Shown here: in pieces, positions 4,347 through 6,563 of the stretch | How positions within the stretch are numbered: position 1 is the stretch's first letter | Layout of the letters: the number at the start of each line of letters is the position of its first letter | NCBI GenBank assembly: GCA_035291645.1 | Contig: DATDRQ010000216.1 | Coordinates: 1-6,563, forward strand | DNA from: DATDRQ01 sp035291645 | Lineage (GTDB): Bacteria > Chloroflexota > Anaerolineae > Anaerolineales > UBA4823 | Direction of reading: 5' to 3' | DNA length: 6,563 nucleotides | Made by a program: the position numbers and the translations under genes | The notes under the pieces: generated by a model | Told to the model about the DNA's origin: nothing | Seen by the model: only the letters and a program-made list of their open reading frames with translations | Databases searched by the model: none

Positions 4347-6563
4347 CTAGCCGGGATTTATCCGTTGTGCTTCTAAAACGTTCGCCAGACTCTCCAATCG
4401 ATCCAGGATCCGGCTCAATTGAGCCAGATCCCGTACCTCCAGGATCAGTTCAAAAATCGCCAGGTTCTTCTTATTTACATCCACTTTCACGCTCACAATA
4501 TTGATCCCCTCTTCGGAGATCATCGTTGACACATCCCTCATCAGTCCGTTCCGATCGTAGGCTTTTATCCGCACAGGTACCGGATACGTCGTCCTGGGCT
4601 CACCCCAACTCACCCGCACCAATCGCTCTCGGTCGCGCATTCGCATGATATTCGGACAATCTTTACGGTGAATGGTCGCTCCCCTGCCCCGGGTGATGTA
4701 ACCGATGATCTCATCGCCGGGTGTTGGGTTGCAGCACTTCGCCATCATGGTTAATAAACCCTTCAGCCCTAACACGGCCACAGAATCCTGGCTTAGGGCC
4801 GGTGCCTCCGAAATGGGTCGAGGAAGCAGGATCTCCTCTGGCGGTTTCATCTCCACAGCCGTCAAGTGATTGATGATCCGGCCGATAGAAGTATCGCCAT
4901 TCCCGATCCCCTCGTATAAATCCTCCACGAACTTGTAGTCGAACTCGCGCGCCAGCTTCTCCAGGTTGATATCGGCCAGCCCCAACCGCCGTAGCTCTTT
5001 CTCGAGCAGAATCTTTCCCTGGGCTATGTTCTTCTCCCTGGCCTGGCGCTTAAACCAGCGCCGGATCTTGGCTCTGGCCCGCTGCGTTTTTACTAATCCC
5101 AGGTTCGGGTTAAGCCAATCCCGGCTCGGTCCCCCGCGTTTGGCTGCCAGGATCTCGACTTTTTCACCGGTTTTCAGGACGTAATCAAGCGAAACGAGCT
5201 TCCCATTGACCTTGGATCCCCGGCAGCGATGGCCTATATCCGTGTGAACGTGGTAAGCGAAATCGATAGGCGTCGATCCGGCTGGCAGGTCGATGATATC
5301 CCCGCGTGGGGTAAATACATACACCCGGTCCTCGAAGACGTCCGACTTCATGCTATCGACGAACTCTTTGGCGTCTTCGATATCCTGCCGCCACTCCATC
5401 AAGGAGCGCAGCCACAAGATGCGCCTTTCGTATTCCTCATCCCGCCCCCCGCCTTCCTTATACCGCCAGTGAGCGGCTATGCCATACTCTGCGCTTTGAT
5501 CCATCTCCGGGGTGCGGATCTGCACCTCCAGCGTCTTGCCGTCATCGAAAATCACCGCTGTGTGCAAGGACTGGTAGAAGTTATCCTTCGGCGCGGCGAT
5601 ATAGTCATCGAATTCATTCGGGATGGGGCGCCAACGAGTATGGATGACCCCTAAGGCAGTATAGCAAGCCGTCACACTTGGGACGAGAATCCTGACCCCG
5701 CGCACATCGAACACCATATCGAATGGGATATTCTTGCGCTGCATTTTCTTATGAATCGAATAGATGTGCTTTGGGCGTCCGGATATCTCTGCCTGGATTC
5801 CCGCCTGAGAGAGCATCGCCTGCAGCTTGGCGGTGATCGTCTGCATCTCATGCTCTCTGTCTGCCCGCCTCTCTGCCAGATTTTGCGCAATCTCTTTATA
5901 TGTGTTTGCATCTACGTACCGGAAACCAAGGTCCTCCAGCTCCCACTTAATCTGCCAGATACCGAGGCGGTTGGCAAGCGGCGCAAATATATCCAGGGTC
6001 TGCTGGGCGATGCGCTTGCGCTTCGCCTCCGGAACGTGTCCGAGGGTACGCATATTGTGCAATCGGTCGGCCAGTTTAATCAACACGACCCGGACATCCT
6101 CGCCCATCGCCAGGAAGGTTTTACGTAGTGTTTCTGAGACAGCATCGTACCGTCTGCTGCGCGTGATCTGGTCCGCTTCTTCCTCGGGGTCCGGCATGCC
6201 TCTCCGGGAGGCCATTTGCCGGTCCCTCTCCTCTCGCTCTTCGTCTTCAGAATGCTGGTCGCCTCTGGAAACCCGCGGAAGTTGAGTTAGCTTGGTGACC
6301 CCATCGACCAGACGTGCGATCTCGTCACCAAAATCCTGTTGAATATCCTGGATGGTAAGGGGTGTATCTTCGACAGTATCGTGTAAAAGACCCGCCGCGA
6401 CAACCGCAGGAGGTACCCGTAGCTCCGCCAGGATCATTGCAACCGCCAGGCAGTGGCTGATATATGGTTCTCCGGAAGCCCTTTTTTGCCCTTCATGGGC
6501 GACGTCTGCAATCCGATAAGCGCGTTCGATCAGTTCCCGGTCGGCCTGGGTATACGTCTTCGG
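4347..6563 (-). CDS. rel: Bifunctional (p)ppGpp synthetase/hydrolase, RelA/SpoT family, 5' end outside window
   Basis: The frame is open to the right edge, giving 738 residues; the N-terminus is missing. An internal ATG at 6437 is not the start, because conserved hydrolase residues lie upstream of it. The enzyme makes and destroys the stringent-response alarmone. In numbering from the right edge: the HD hydrolase domain has Arg28, His37, HDTVED (61-66), and LADRLHN with Asp166 and Asn170, all the expected metal and substrate residues. The synthetase domain (about 252-372) has RGVRI, EFDDYIA (317-323), YQSLHT, EVQIRT and AEYGIAAHW. The TGS domain starts at about 412 (VYVFTPRGD). The zinc-finger-type domain has Cys610-Cys611, His632 and Cys636. 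An ACT domain fills 660-738. Two oddities are an EXDD motif where bifunctional enzymes usually have RXKD, and about 38 extra charged residues inside the hydrolase domain. It precedes moeA by 21 bases. Confidence 0.96.
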   Translation of the reverse strand, partial: PKTYTQADRELIERAYRIADVAHEGQKRASGEPYISHCLAVAMILAELRVPPAVVAAGLLHDTVEDTPLTIQDIQQDFGDEIARLVDGVTKLTQLPRVSRGDQHSEDEEREERDRQMASRRGMPDPEEEADQITRSRRYDAVSETLRKTFLAMGEDVRVVLIKLADRLHNMRTLGHVPEAKRKRIAQQTLDIFAPLANRLGIWQIKWELEDLGFRYVDANTYKEIAQNLAERRADREHEMQTITAKLQAMLSQAGIQAEISGRPKHIYSIHKKMQRKNIPFDMVFDVRGVRILVPSVTACYTALGVIHTRWRPIPNEFDDYIAAPKDNFYQSLHTAVIFDDGKTLEVQIRTPEMDQSAEYGIAAHWRYKEGGGRDEEYERRILWLRSLMEWRQDIEDAKEFVDSMKSDVFEDRVYVFTPRGDIIDLPAGSTPIDFAYHVHTDIGHRCRGSKVNGKLVSLDYVLKTGEKVEILAAKRGGPSRDWLNPNLGLVKTQRARAKIRRWFKRQAREKNIAQGKILLEKELRRLGLADINLEKLAREFDYKFVEDLYEGIGNGDTSIGRIINHLTAVEMKPPEEILLPRPISEAPALSQDSVAVLGLKGLLTMMAKCCNPTPGDEIIGYITRGRGATIHRKDCPNIMRMRDRERLVRVSWGEPRTTYPVPVRIKAYDRNGLMRDVSTMISEEGINIVSVKVDVNKKNLAIFELILEVRDLAQLSRILDRLESLANVLEAQRINPG

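Noticed and set aside
5229..5654. A 141-codon plus-strand frame within rel
   Set aside because: It is antisense to the conserved Rel synthetase and TGS domains. The product has no recognised motif, and no ribosome site was evident.
1..6563. Search for CRISPR repeats, tRNA or rRNA genes, insertion sequences, phage or toxin-antitoxin genes
   Set aside because: No regularly spaced repeats, cloverleaf-like sequences, transposase motifs or inverted-repeat borders were seen. Nearly the whole window is filled by the six coding regions listed.

Overview
The window looks like a chromosomal segment of a bacterium in the Chloroflexota, most likely Anaerolineae. This is an inference from gene style: a secreted protein joining a P domain to a C39-like cysteine peptidase, a lipoprotein with a Gly/Asn-rich beta domain I associate with this group, and a Rel enzyme with an unusual charged insert. 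No RNA gene, CRISPR array, insertion sequence or phage gene is visible. No stretch over about 120 bases lacks a gene.

Left part (1-2152): two divergent genes for exported proteins share a 109-base gap. The leftward gene (1-600) is a lipoprotein that runs off the left edge without a stop. The rightward gene (710-2152) encodes a secreted or membrane-anchored protein with a Thr/Pro-rich linker, a P domain and a C-terminal papain-like peptidase domain. A strong extended -10 element (624-632) lies in the gap. It supports an ATG start at 710 rather than an upstream TTG.

Middle (2153-2270): the two transcription units converge here on a 10-bp GC-rich hairpin (2160-2186).

Right part (2271-6563): four leftward genes lie close together, in transcription order: rel (ppGpp synthetase/hydrolase, 5' end outside the window), moeA (molybdenum insertion into molybdopterin), a four-helix VKOR-type disulfide-forming membrane protein, and a small four-cysteine protein with a very acidic tail. 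Gaps are 21, 66 and 18 bases, so they may be one operon. However, moeA has its own extended -10 sequence placed so close to its ATG that its transcript would be almost leaderless.

The genes do not form one obvious pathway. One plausible link is oxidative folding: VKOR would supply disulfides outside the membrane, and both exported proteins carry even numbers of cysteines in their mature domains. The most notable molecular details are in Rel: an EXDD motif, typical of synthetase-only RelA, sits in a protein with an intact hydrolase site, and there is an extra charged segment of about 38 residues inside the hydrolase domain. I see no clear previously undescribed multi-gene system.
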